NCBI GenBank assembly: GCA_015057505.1
Contig: SVEG01000004.1
Coordinates: 1-64,000 of the forward strand
Source: Lachnospiraceae bacterium
GTDB taxonomy: Bacteria > Bacillota > Clostridia > Lachnospirales > Lachnospiraceae
Direction: 5' to 3'
DNA length: 64,000 nt
Part shown: positions 19,352 to 27,095 of the stretch, in pieces
Position numbering within the stretch: the stretch's first letter is position 1
How the letters are laid out: each line of letters opens with the position of its first letter
Notes under the pieces: generated by a model
Seen by the model: only the letters and a program-made list of their open reading frames with translations
Databases searched by the model: none
What the model was told of the DNA's origin: nothing
Position numbers and translations under genes: made by a program

Positions 19352-20079
19352 TGAAAGTTACAGGGCTGACTGACGTTGGAGTTAAGCGTAGGGTTAACCA
19401 GGATGCAATATTTTATTCTGATAAACCTGTTGGAAATCTGCCTAATCTTTTTATCGTCGCAGACGGTATGGGAGGACATAAGGCAGGAGACTTTGCATCG
19501 AATTATGCGGTGAAAAGTTTTCTTGATATTATAACGAACAGCGACAAAGATAATTTTATAACACTTATGAATGAGGCATTACAGAAGACGAATGTTGCAT
19601 TATATTCGAAATCACTCGAGAATCCTGATTTTGAAGGAATGGGAACAACTTTTGTTGCAGCTACGCTAAAAGGTAATCAGTTATATGTACTTAATGTAGG
19701 TGACAGTCGCTTGTATATTGCGGGTGATCGCTTTACACAAATTACAAGAGATCATTCATGGGTTGAAGAGATGGTGACCAAGGGTGAGATGGCAAGGGAG
19801 GAAGCCAGAACACATTCAAAGAAAAATCTCATAACCAGGGCAGTCGGTGCAGATGAAGAAGTAATGGCGGATTTTTTTGAAGTAGGTATTAATCCGGGTG
19901 AGATTATTATTCTTTGTTCGGACGGACTCTCCAATATGGTTGAGAATAATGATATACATGAAATCCTAAAAAAAGATATTTTGCTTGAGGATAAAGGAAA
20001 GATGCTTGTTGCAACGGCAAATAATAATGGTGGTACAGACAATATTTCCGTTGTGTTAATTGAACCTGATAAAATTTGA
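19351..20079 (+). CDS. prpC: PP2C-type serine/threonine phosphatase
   Basis: This cytoplasmic metal-dependent phosphatase reverses phosphorylation by the neighbouring PASTA kinase. The 242 residues show the PP2C motifs 'VKRRVNQD', 'VADGMGGHKAGD' with a metal-binding Asp, 'NVGDSRLY', 'TRDHSWVEEM', 'CSDGLSNMV' and 'GGTDNISVV'. GGAGGAGG precedes the ATG. The prpC-prkC pair is a standard Firmicute signalling module linked to wall growth and dormancy exit. Confidence 0.95.
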   Translation: MKVTGLTDVGVKRRVNQDAIFYSDKPVGNLPNLFIVADGMGGHKAGDFASNYAVKSFLDIITNSDKDNFITLMNEALQKTNVALYSKSLENPDFEGMGTTFVAATLKGNQLYVLNVGDSRLYIAGDRFTQITRDHSWVEEMVTKGEMAREEARTHSKKNLITRAVGADEEVMADFFEVGINPGEIIILCSDGLSNMVENNDIHEILKKDILLEDKGKMLVATANNNGGTDNISVVLIEPDKI

Positions 20080-20090
20080 GGTGTAAAATA

Positions 20091-22250
20091 ATGTTAAAAA
20101 ATGGGAGTATGTTAAACGACCGGTACGAGATAGTCGGAGTAGTTGGCTCCGGCGGTATGTCAGATGTATATAAAGCCAAATGCCACAAACTTAATCGCTA
20201 TGTAGCCATCAAGGTGCTAAAGAAGGAATTCAGCGATGATAAGAATTTTGTGGCTAAATTTCGTGCGGAAGCACAGTCGGCAGCAGGCTTAAGTCATCCT
20301 AATATTGTTAATATTTATGATGTTGGTGAAGACAGAGGGCTTTATTATATTGTTATGGAGCTTGTTGAGGGAATAACTCTTAAGGCTTATATTGAGAAGA
20401 AGGGCAGACTTGAGGTGAAAGAGTCTGTAAGTATTGCGATACAGGTTTCACAGGGTATTCGTGCGGCTCATACGCATCATATTATTCATCGTGATATTAA
20501 ACCACAGAATATTATTATTTCCAAGGATGGAAAAGTTAAAGTAACTGATTTTGGTATTGCAAGAGTTTCATCTACGCAGACTATTAATTCCAATACAATG
20601 GGCTCGGTTCATTATATTTCTCCGGAACAGGCAAGAGGAGGATATGTTGATGAGAGAGGCGATATTTATTCACTTGGTATTTCTCTTTATGAGATGATTA
20701 CCGGTAAAGTGCCGTTTGACAGCGATACACCTGTATCGGTTGCACTTATGCATATCCAGAATGAAATTCCTTCTCCGCGTAATATTGTGCCGAATTTACC
20801 GGTTGCAGTTGAGAAGATTATTTATAAATGTACTCAGAAGAAAGCAGATCGCCGTTATTCCGATGCAGATGCACTTATTGAAGATTTAAGAAATTGTCTT
20901 GTAAATACAAATGCTCGAATGGATGATATGAATTCTGTAGGGGTAACAGCTTCTGCAAAGGGTAAGAATATTAATGATAAAGCTGAAGGAAACAGTAAGG
21001 CTTTGGCTAAGTTAGCAGATGTTACCGAGGGCACAAATAATTCCAAAACAACGATGTGGAATAAGGAAGATATTGAGAAAGAAAAGCATCGCAAGAAAGA
21101 CTTCCTTGAGAAGATGTACGAGGATAAACGTAAGAATCCTATTGTTGAAGGAGTTATTACAGGGGCAATTGTTCTGGTTGCGATTGCGATTTGTGCATTT
21201 CTTATATGGGGAATAGTATGGATTAAAAAGACGCTTACTCCACCGGAGATTTTTAATCCTGCTACAAGTGAAAGTTCATCTAACAATACAATTACAGGTA
21301 TTTCAGATGTATCAATGCCTAAACTTATGGGATATGAATCGGGAGATGCAATAATTGAGCTTAATAAGCTTAATCTTAAAAATTCTTTGAAATATGAGTA
21401 TTCCGATGCTTATGCCAAAGGAGAGGTTATTGCGCAGCAGTATCGTGAAGGTACAAAATTAAAGCGTAATACGGTTGTTGAACTTGTTATAAGTTTAGGT
21501 AAGATTGAGTATAGAATTGAAGATTATACTAATCTTGATGCAACTATGGTAGAAGAGACATTTGACGCCAATAAGATTAAGATTAACCGTATATTTGTAT
21601 ATAACAGTGAAGTAGATATGGGGTGTGTTGTTAAGACATATCCTATAGAAGGAGAGATTGTTAAATCCGGGGATATTGTAGATGTTTATATCAGCCGTGG
21701 TACAGAGCTTAAAAATGTTACTGTTCCGTCCTTAGAGGGATTGACAATAGAAGAGGCAAATGCGACATTAGATCCAAAGGGACTTAAGATAGGTAATGTG
21801 ACATACGTTGAAAGTAAAACGGTAGAAGAAGGAAAGATAATGACTCAGAGTTATCTTTTTAACAGTGTTCTTTTACAAGGATCTTCAATTGATGTAACGG
21901 TGAGTCTCGGAAGCGGTGTTCCAATTACATCAATAACATTACAGCAGTCACAGTTTACAAGATATATTCATAGTGATAATAATGAGTTCCGTAAACCATT
22001 TGCGCCGGGAGCAAGTCTTGATACAACATATCCGTACGCAATGCTTAGTCTTGAACTTGAACAGACGGATACCCTTGGTGCAATTGTAACAAAAAATATC
22101 GGTACGTATACAATCAGTCCGGTTGATTTGCCTATGCAGATTAATGATATTGAAGGTATTGAAGATGTGTATGACGGTACAATCACTGTTCATATAACTA
22201 TAGGTGACAGTAGATATAAAGTCGGTTCTTATTATGTTGAATTCCAATAG
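20091..22250 (+). CDS. prkC: PASTA-domain serine/threonine protein kinase
   Basis: This 719-residue transmembrane kinase senses muropeptides or lipid II outside the cell and phosphorylates division, wall and translation proteins. The kinase domain (about 10-275) has 'GSGGMSDVYKA', the ATP lysine in 'VAIKVLK', catalytic 'HRDIKPQN' and 'DFGIARV'. One membrane helix lies near 355-378, followed by three PASTA repeats (about 405-610) and a further C-terminal outer domain of some 100 residues that is not an obvious PASTA unit. The ATG at 20091 follows GAGGTG; the upstream alternative at 20076 overlaps prpC without a site. Confidence 0.95.
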   Translation: MLKNGSMLNDRYEIVGVVGSGGMSDVYKAKCHKLNRYVAIKVLKKEFSDDKNFVAKFRAEAQSAAGLSHPNIVNIYDVGEDRGLYYIVMELVEGITLKAYIEKKGRLEVKESVSIAIQVSQGIRAAHTHHIIHRDIKPQNIIISKDGKVKVTDFGIARVSSTQTINSNTMGSVHYISPEQARGGYVDERGDIYSLGISLYEMITGKVPFDSDTPVSVALMHIQNEIPSPRNIVPNLPVAVEKIIYKCTQKKADRRYSDADALIEDLRNCLVNTNARMDDMNSVGVTASAKGKNINDKAEGNSKALAKLADVTEGTNNSKTTMWNKEDIEKEKHRKKDFLEKMYEDKRKNPIVEGVITGAIVLVAIAICAFLIWGIVWIKKTLTPPEIFNPATSESSSNNTITGISDVSMPKLMGYESGDAIIELNKLNLKNSLKYEYSDAYAKGEVIAQQYREGTKLKRNTVVELVISLGKIEYRIEDYTNLDATMVEETFDANKIKINRIFVYNSEVDMGCVVKTYPIEGEIVKSGDIVDVYISRGTELKNVTVPSLEGLTIEEANATLDPKGLKIGNVTYVESKTVEEGKIMTQSYLFNSVLLQGSSIDVTVSLGSGVPITSITLQQSQFTRYIHSDNNEFRKPFAPGASLDTTYPYAMLSLELEQTDTLGAIVTKNIGTYTISPVDLPMQINDIEGIEDVYDGTITVHITIGDSRYKVGSYYVEFQ

Positions 22251-22262
22251 GTGATAAGCTTA

Positions 22263-23153
22263 ATGCAGGGAAAAATAATTAAAGGAATTGCCGGTTTTTA
22301 TTATGTTCATATTCCGGGTAAAGGAGTATATGAGTGTAAGGCTAAGGGCATATTCCGCAATCAGAAAATCAAACCGCTTGTCGGAGATAATGTTAAAATT
22401 AAAATATTGGATGATAATGAGTTTCTTGGGAATATTGAAGATATACTCCCAAGAAACAATGAACTCATAAGACCGGCAGTTTCTAATATTGACCAGGCAC
22501 TTGTTGTGTTTGCAATTACTGATCCTAAGCCTAATTTTAATCTTCTTGACAGATTTATTATTATGATGGAAAGACAAGGTGTCGAGTCAATAATTTGCTT
22601 TTCTAAGAAGGATCTTGTTACTGGACAGGAAGAGAAAGAATTAAGTGACATTTACAAAAACAGTAATTGCAGAGTTTTGTTTATAAGCAATTTTTCGGAA
22701 GATAATGAGGATGAGGTTTATAAAGAGCTACTTGAACTTCTTGAAGGGAAGACAACAGCTCTTGCGGGTCCGTCCGGTGTCGGTAAATCCACGTTACTTA
22801 ACCGTATTGTGCCGCAGGCCAATATGGAGACGGGTGAGATAAGTGAGAAGATAAAAAGAGGCAGACATACAACAAGACATTCGGAGATTTTTCATGTTTC
22901 AGGTAGCACATATCTTCTTGATACACCGGGATTTACATCGATTTATTTGAATGATTTTGATAAGGATGAGATTAAGGATTATTTTCCGGAATTTGAAGAG
23001 CATGCGCAGTCTTGCAAGTTTATTGGCTGTGTGCACATTAATGAGCCTTCGTGCGGCGTTAAGCAGGCAGTAAATGAAGGAATTATAAGCAGTACACGAT
23101 ACGAGAATTATAAGAATATATACGAGGAAGTTAAAAGCATCAGGAGGTATTAA
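22263..23153 (+). CDS. rsgA: Ribosome small-subunit GTPase RsgA
   Basis: RsgA is a circularly permuted GTPase that checks late 30S assembly. The 296-residue form has an OB-fold (about 1-70), '[12 protein letters not shown]' near 168, and a zinc site '[14 protein letters not shown]' near 250. The ATG at 22263 is chosen with AGGTGATAA ahead of it; a GTG at 22251 touching the prkC stop is the alternative. Kinase PrkC is known to phosphorylate RsgA-type proteins in Bacillus, in line with this placement. Confidence 0.95.
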   Translation: MQGKIIKGIAGFYYVHIPGKGVYECKAKGIFRNQKIKPLVGDNVKIKILDDNEFLGNIEDILPRNNELIRPAVSNIDQALVVFAITDPKPNFNLLDRFIIMMERQGVESIICFSKKDLVTGQEEKELSDIYKNSNCRVLFISNFSEDNEDEVYKELLELLEGKTTALAGPSGVGKSTLLNRIVPQANMETGEISEKIKRGRHTTRHSEIFHVSGSTYLLDTPGFTSIYLNDFDKDEIKDYFPEFEEHAQSCKFIGCVHINEPSCGVKQAVNEGIISSTRYENYKNIYEEVKSIRRY

Positions 23154-23154
23154 G

Positions 23155-23831
23155 GTGGAACTTAGATTGTCGCCGTCAATTTTATCGGCAGATTTTGCTA
23201 GACTTGGAGAGAATGTAAAAGAGGCGGTTGCAGCTCTCGGACCCAAGGATTATCTTCATATTGATGTAATGGACGGTTTATTTGTTCCGAGTATTTCCTT
23301 TGGTTTTCCTGTTATTAAATCATTCGTAAGATAACAAATGCAACATTTGATGTTCATCTTATGATAGAAGACCCGATACGCTATATAGAGGCGTTTTCGG
23401 AGGCGGGTGCAGATTTAATTACAGTGCATGTTGAGGCATGTAAGGATGTTAAGGCTACTTTGAGAGCAATATCTGACCTTGGTCTTAAATGCGGATTGTC
23501 AATTAATCCCGAGACTCCCGTGGACCAACTTAAGAATTATCTTCCCGATGTTGATATGATTTTACTTATGACAGTTCATCCGGGCTTTGGCGGACAGGCA
23601 TATATTGACAGTGTGACAGACAAGATAAAAGAAGTCAGAGCCATGGTTGATGACAGCGGCTATGATATTGATATCGAGGTTGACGGTGGAATTTATGCAC
23701 ATAATATACGTACGGTTATAGAGGCAGGTGCTAATGTAATCGTTTGTGGCAGTGCGGTTTTTAACGGTAATATTACTGAGAATATTAACACTCTTAAGAG
23801 TATATTTGATGAATATAAAGGTGAAGAATGA
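23155..23831 (+). pseudogene. rpe: Ribulose-phosphate 3-epimerase gene with a single-base frame break
   Basis: The first part starts at GTG 23155 and reads '[16 protein letters not shown]', '[17 protein letters not shown]' and 'PVIKSFVR', then meets TAA at 23332. From about 23322 the -1 frame continues the family sequence ('[18 protein letters not shown]') through to 23831. One lost base near 23320 explains both halves; restored, the product would be about 225 residues, normal for Rpe. Rpe interconverts ribulose- and xylulose-5-phosphate. The track shows only the second half as an ORF from 23361. Conserved residues either side are intact, which favours a very recent mutation or a sequencing error over an old pseudogene. 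Confidence 0.9.
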
Positions 23832-24472
23832 AAACATTGATAATTACAGGGGGTAAAATCAGCGCTGATTTTGCCCTTACATTTTTTGAAAACAAAGAAT
23901 ATGACTGTGTAATTGCAGCAGATAAGGGGTTGGAGGTTCTTGATAAGATTTGTATTAAGCCGGATTATATTATCGGGGATTTCGATTCGCTTGAAGCAGG
24001 GATTTTAAGCGGATATTCGAAAGACAGGATAATTAAGTTGAATCCCGAAAAGGATTTTACGGATACGGAGGCTGCAATCAGGCTTGCTATTGAGAAAGGT
24101 GCAGATTCAGTTACGATAATCGGAGCTACGGGAAACCGACTTGACCATGTTCTGGCTAATATCAGTCTTCTTATGATTCCACTTGAGGCTGGAATTCCGG
24201 CATATATTAGTGACGAGAATAACAGAATAAGACTTATCGATAAAAACACAGAATTAAAAAGAGAAAATTGCTTTGGGGACAATGTATCACTGATTCCTTA
24301 CAGTGATGAAGTGACGGGAGTTACGCTTAAGGGATTTTATTATCCTTTAAATAACAAAAATATTAGCAGATTCAAGGAGCTTTCTCTTGGCATAAGTAAT
24401 AAAATCACAGAGGATAAGTGCATAATTAAAATAAAGAGTGGAATTTTGATTATGATTGAATCAAGAGATTAG
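23828..24472 (+). CDS. thiN: Thiamine pyrophosphokinase
   Basis: This enzyme of 214 residues transfers diphosphate from ATP to thiamine, making the cofactor TPP. Typical features are 'CVIAADKGLEVL', 'PDYIIGDFDSL', 'KDFTDTEAAIRLA' and 'GATGNRLDHVLANI'. The start overlaps the rpe stop (ATGA). rpe-thiN adjacency is widespread in Firmicutes. No TPP riboswitch was seen upstream, so it is probably expressed with the rsgA-rpe message. Confidence 0.93.
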   Translation: MKTLIITGGKISADFALTFFENKEYDCVIAADKGLEVLDKICIKPDYIIGDFDSLEAGILSGYSKDRIIKLNPEKDFTDTEAAIRLAIEKGADSVTIIGATGNRLDHVLANISLLMIPLEAGIPAYISDENNRIRLIDKNTELKRENCFGDNVSLIPYSDEVTGVTLKGFYYPLNNKNISRFKELSLGISNKITEDKCIIKIKSGILIMIESRD

Positions 24473-24484
24473 GAGGCAAAAAGT

Positions 24485-25243
24485 ATGAAGCTTGTAATAC
24501 TTACGGCGATAGGTGTCGGAATGTCGACGGTAATAGGTTCGATTATTGGTTTTGCAATTAAACGTATTTCACATAAGTTTAATGATGTTGTGCTTGGATT
24601 TGCGGCAGGCGTAATGCTTGCGGCTGCAATAATAGGTCTTATAATTCCTTCAATTGAAGAAGGAGGTAATTACGGCATTGTAATAACAGCAGTGGGAATT
24701 CTTGTGGGTGCGCTGTTTTTAAATATTGCGGACAAGCTGACGCCACATCTTCACAGTCTTACGGGTGTTGATATTGATGGACATGATTCTGAAAGCAAAA
24801 ATAATATTAACAGAGTCCTTTTGTTTGTTATGGCAATTGCCATTCATAATTTCCCGGAGGGTATAGCCGCGGGTGTAGGTTTTGGTTCTGATGATATCGG
24901 CAATGCACTTTCGGTTGCACTTGGTATTGTGCTCCAAAATATCCCTGAGGGTATGATAATGGTTGCACCGATGCTTAGTGTCGGAATTTCCAAGAAAAGA
25001 ACATTTTTGATTGCAATATTTACAGGTATGGTTGAGGTGGTCGGAACATTGTTTGGTTATGCGGCAGTTTCCGTTGCTACGATTATTCTGCCGTTTGCAC
25101 TGGCATTTGCAGGCGGAACGATGCTTTATGTAATCAGTGACGAGATGATTCCTGAAACACATAGTCACGGTTATGAGAGAGCCGCGACATATGCCTTGTT
25201 GATAGGTTTTATACTTATGATGATTATGGATCATTGTATTTAG
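24485..25243 (+). CDS. ZIP-family divalent metal transporter
   Basis: This 252-residue polytopic membrane protein resembles ZupT-type zinc/iron importers. The metal-binding helices carry 'AIHNFPEGIAAG' near residue 120 and 'LQNIPEGMIM' near 150, both ZIP hallmarks, and about eight membrane helices are predicted by eye. AGGAGGC precedes the ATG at 24485 by about eight bases. Metal preference cannot be read from the sequence. No metal-responsive operator was recognised. Confidence 0.88.
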   Translation: MKLVILTAIGVGMSTVIGSIIGFAIKRISHKFNDVVLGFAAGVMLAAAIIGLIIPSIEEGGNYGIVITAVGILVGALFLNIADKLTPHLHSLTGVDIDGHDSESKNNINRVLLFVMAIAIHNFPEGIAAGVGFGSDDIGNALSVALGIVLQNIPEGMIMVAPMLSVGISKKRTFLIAIFTGMVEVVGTLFGYAAVSVATIILPFALAFAGGTMLYVISDEMIPETHSHGYERAATYALLIGFILMMIMDHCI

Positions 25244-25295
25244 TGGATGTTTGATATCAGTCCGATTTTAGATTTGGCGAAAGAGGAGAAACTAA

Positions 25296-25775
25296 GTGAA
25301 GATAACGTGTATTACAGTCGGAAAAATAAAAGAAAAATTTATGACAGACGCAATAAATGAATATGCAAAAAGGCTGTCACGTTATTGCAAACTCGAAATA
25401 ATCGAGCTTGCAGACGAGAAGACACCTGACAATGCCTCTGCTGTTGAAGAAGAAAATATCAAGAATAAAGAGGGCGAGAGAATTCTTGCTAAGATAAAAG
25501 ACGGAGCGTATGTTATATCTCTTGCAATAGAGGGAAAACAACTTGATTCTGTAGAACTTTCGCAGAAACTCAATGATTTGGGCGTTAATGGTACGAGCCA
25601 TATTGTGTTTATTATAGGTGGGTCGCTTGGATTATCTGATGCAGTAAAGAAACGCTCGGATTATCTTCTTAGCTTCTCGAAGATGACTTTCCCGCATCAA
25701 CTTATGAGAGTGATTTTATTAGAGCAGGTGTATAGGGGATTTAGGATTAGTAATAATGAACCGTATCATAAATGA
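25296..25775 (+). CDS. rlmH: 23S rRNA pseudouridine-1915 N3-methyltransferase
   Basis: RlmH is a SPOUT methyltransferase acting on helix 69 of 23S rRNA. The 159-residue protein has the knot region '[14 protein letters not shown]' and the classic tail '[18 protein letters not shown]' ending 'NNEPYHK'. The start is GTG at 25296 with AGAGGAG nine bases ahead. Its stop lies in the first arm of the structured element that follows. Confidence 0.96.
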   Translation: MKITCITVGKIKEKFMTDAINEYAKRLSRYCKLEIIELADEKTPDNASAVEEENIKNKEGERILAKIKDGAYVISLAIEGKQLDSVELSQKLNDLGVNGTSHIVFIIGGSLGLSDAVKKRSDYLLSFSKMTFPHQLMRVILLEQVYRGFRISNNEPYHK

Positions 25776-25893
25776 TTGCGCTCATGGGAAAAGGAAGCAC
25801 GAGCGAAGCGAGTATTTACTTTTCCTGGCGCAATCCTGACAGAATCATAAGTAGTGCAAAGCACTACGACAGACGCAAAGCGGATGGATTCTG
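25774..25893. repeat. Two adjacent stem-loop elements
   Basis: The first stem-loop (25774-25835) has perfect arms GATTGCGC/GCGCAATC and an inner GGAAAAG/CTTTTCC around a 'CGAGCGAAGCGAG' core. The second (25840-25893) has outer arms CAGAATC/GATTCTG enclosing two hairpins, GTAGTGC-AAA-GCACTAC and CGC-AAA-GCG, giving a cloverleaf shape. There is no T tract, so terminator function is unlikely. It resembles a REP/MITE-like structured repeat, but only one copy is seen in this window. Confidence 0.6.
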
Positions 25894-25937
25894 GAGGTGA
25901 ACAGTTCGATAAATTTGAATTTGAGGGTGATTTATGT

Positions 25938-26618
25938 ATGAGAATATATGATAAAGATAAATTGGATAATCACTACAATAATATACTAAAAAACAACATA
26001 GATAAAATTATGTTGGGTGGCGTTGGAGATACATTGCTATATGATGCAAAAGATGATGCAAGAATGTCTTTGGTAGTCCTTATTAGAATGTCATCTAACA
26101 TTACAAATAACATTATTAATCACATGGAAGAATTAAAGCTGTTAGAACCCGATTTGTATTATTATCCCCAGGAAGATTTTCATATTACGGTTATGGATAT
26201 ATTAAAAGGTGAATTGGGAAGAACCGTACCCGCAAATATCAATGAATACATCAACACAATTTCAAGATGTGCAGAGGAGATTTCTGCATTTGAAATCCTT
26301 TTTGATGGTATGACAGCAAGTGATAATGTTGCCTTGGTAAAAGGGTATTATGAAGAGTCTCTGGAAGTGTTCCGAAAGATGTTACGAGATAACTTAAAAC
26401 AGCAAGGATTGCCATTAGAAGAACGATATGAAACGTTTTCATCTCATATTTCAGTAGCAAGAATACCTAATAAGTTAAAAAATCCAAATGAATATATTGA
26501 TTTTATAGGCAGAAATTGTACTTTTGGTATTATGAAAGTAAAGTCATTCGAGATTTGTTTTCATAATTGGTATGATTCTCAAAAAACTGTATTAAGGAAA
26601 ATACAACTAAGGACTTGA
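25938..26618 (+). CDS. 2H phosphoesterase (2'-5' RNA ligase-like) family protein
   Basis: The 226-residue protein has two HxT/S motifs, 'FHITVMD' near residue 81 and 'SHISVARI' near 170, spaced as in the 2H phosphoesterase superfamily, whose members cleave or form 2',5' or cyclic phosphodiester bonds in RNA or nucleotides. The ATG at 25938 follows GAGGGTGA; the track start at 25854 lies within the repeat element. Codon use is more AT-rich than in neighbours, and the gene sits between structured repeats and a probable toxin-antitoxin locus, so it is likely accessory. Its true substrate is unknown. Confidence 0.7.
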   Translation: MRIYDKDKLDNHYNNILKNNIDKIMLGGVGDTLLYDAKDDARMSLVVLIRMSSNITNNIINHMEELKLLEPDLYYYPQEDFHITVMDILKGELGRTVPANINEYINTISRCAEEISAFEILFDGMTASDNVALVKGYYEESLEVFRKMLRDNLKQQGLPLEERYETFSSHISVARIPNKLKNPNEYIDFIGRNCTFGIMKVKSFEICFHNWYDSQKTVLRKIQLRT

Positions 26619-26628
26619 AACTTTCAGG

Positions 26629-26643
26629 TTGACGGAGCGTCAA
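26629..26643. repeat. Short hairpin after the 2H phosphoesterase gene
   Basis: TTGACG-GAG-CGTCAA is a perfect six-base-pair hairpin 10 bases after the stop codon. It lacks a T tract, so it is at best a processing or pausing site. TTGACGGAG recurs at about 26668. Confidence 0.4.
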
Positions 26644-26720
26644 ATTCTAATTTGTCGAACAAGAGATTGACGGAGATGTTTTCGTTTTTCGAGATTAAAA
26701 CTTCTTTTGAAATAAAATAT

Positions 26721-26750
26721 AAAAAAGACCGCTTGCGTTAACAAGCGGTC
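26721..26750 (-). terminator. Terminator of the toxin mRNA, overlapping the antitoxin promoter
   Basis: On the minus strand GACCGCTTG and CAAGCGGTC form a perfect nine-base-pair stem with a six-base loop, followed by TTTTTTATATTTT. It would end a minus-strand transcript carrying the small hydrophobic ORF. Confidence 0.85.
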
Positions 26751-26761
26751 TAGTGTATAAT
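26733..26761 (+). promoter_or_regulatory. Putative antitoxin RNA promoter
   Basis: TTGCGT and TATAAT are separated by exactly 17 bases on the plus strand. The -35 box lies inside the loop side of the toxin terminator hairpin. A transcript would start at about 26768. Confidence 0.65.
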
Positions 26762-26767
26762 CTAAAT

Positions 26768-26868
26768 AGAAAGGTTATCGGATGCGACATCCGATTGCCC
26801 TCAGTTAATGTTATATTTTAAAGAAAATAAGCATCTGACTTTGGACGGACGGATGCTTATTTCTTTTT
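26768..26868 (+). ncRNA. Putative antisense antitoxin RNA of a type I toxin-antitoxin locus
   Basis: From the promoter above, a plus-strand RNA of about 100 bases would run to the hairpin AATAAGCATC/GATGCTTATT (26826-26861) followed by TCTTTTTG. It includes a perfect hairpin ATCGGATG-CGA-CATCCGAT at 26777-26795. It is complementary to the 3' part and last codons of the toxin mRNA, as in the txpA/RatA and bsrG/SR4 arrangements. Ends are inferred from promoter and terminator only. Confidence 0.6.
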
Positions 26869-26940
26869 GTTGATTTCGATAATAAACGATAATGCTGTAA
26901 ATATTACTAACAATAAAGTTAAAACTTCTATTGTGTTCAT
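26857..26940 (-). CDS. Small hydrophobic peptide, probable type I toxin
   Basis: This 27-residue ORF is too short for the ORF track. It starts 'MNTIEVLTLL', continues as one hydrophobic helix, and ends 'IIEINKKK', the profile of holin-like/TxpA/BsrG-type membrane toxins of Firmicutes (short polar start, single membrane helix, basic tail). AAGGAGGG lies about nine bases before the ATG at 26940; an in-frame ATG at 26946 is too close to it. In the mRNA leader, CCCTC (26962-26966 region) can pair with the GAGGG of the ribosome site, which would hide it, a known type I toxin trait. Its stop codon lies within the antitoxin terminator hairpin. Toxicity is inferred. Confidence 0.7.
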   Translation of the reverse strand: MNTIEVLTLLLVIFTALSFIIEINKKK

Positions 26941-27017
26941 GGGCATCACCCTCCTTATGTACTAGAGGGCATCAAATATCGGAAATGCATCCGCTTTCTA
27001 TTAAATTACACAAATAA

Positions 27018-27046
27018 ATAATAACATAGTTGAGTTCATAGCTCAA
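27018..27046 (-). promoter_or_regulatory. Putative toxin promoter
   Basis: On the minus strand TTGAGC (27041-27046) and TATTAT (27018-27023) are separated by 17 bases. The resulting mRNA leader would be about 70 bases long before the toxin ATG. Confidence 0.6.
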
Positions 27047-27095
27047 GAATAAAATGGAATAATTTGGAGAAAAGTGCAATACAGAGGAGAATAAT

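Noticed and set aside
23315-23335. Programmed frameshift in rpe
   Set aside because: No slippery heptamer, downstream stem or internal ribosome-like stimulator is seen, and Rpe is not known to be recoded.
23700-23860. TPP riboswitch before thiN
   Set aside because: The region is the rpe coding end with a four-base overlap, and no conserved TPP-aptamer motif was seen.
24719-25234. 171-residue minus-strand ORF rich in His/Cys/Asn
   Set aside because: It is antisense to the ZIP transporter, whose motifs and helices are clear.
25774-25835. Stem-loop as rlmH terminator
   Set aside because: There is no T tract after the stem on the plus strand and the loop is very long.
26721-26870. Repeated hairpins as CRISPR or riboswitch
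   Set aside because: The hairpins differ in sequence, there are no regular spacers, and terminator plus promoter signals explain them.
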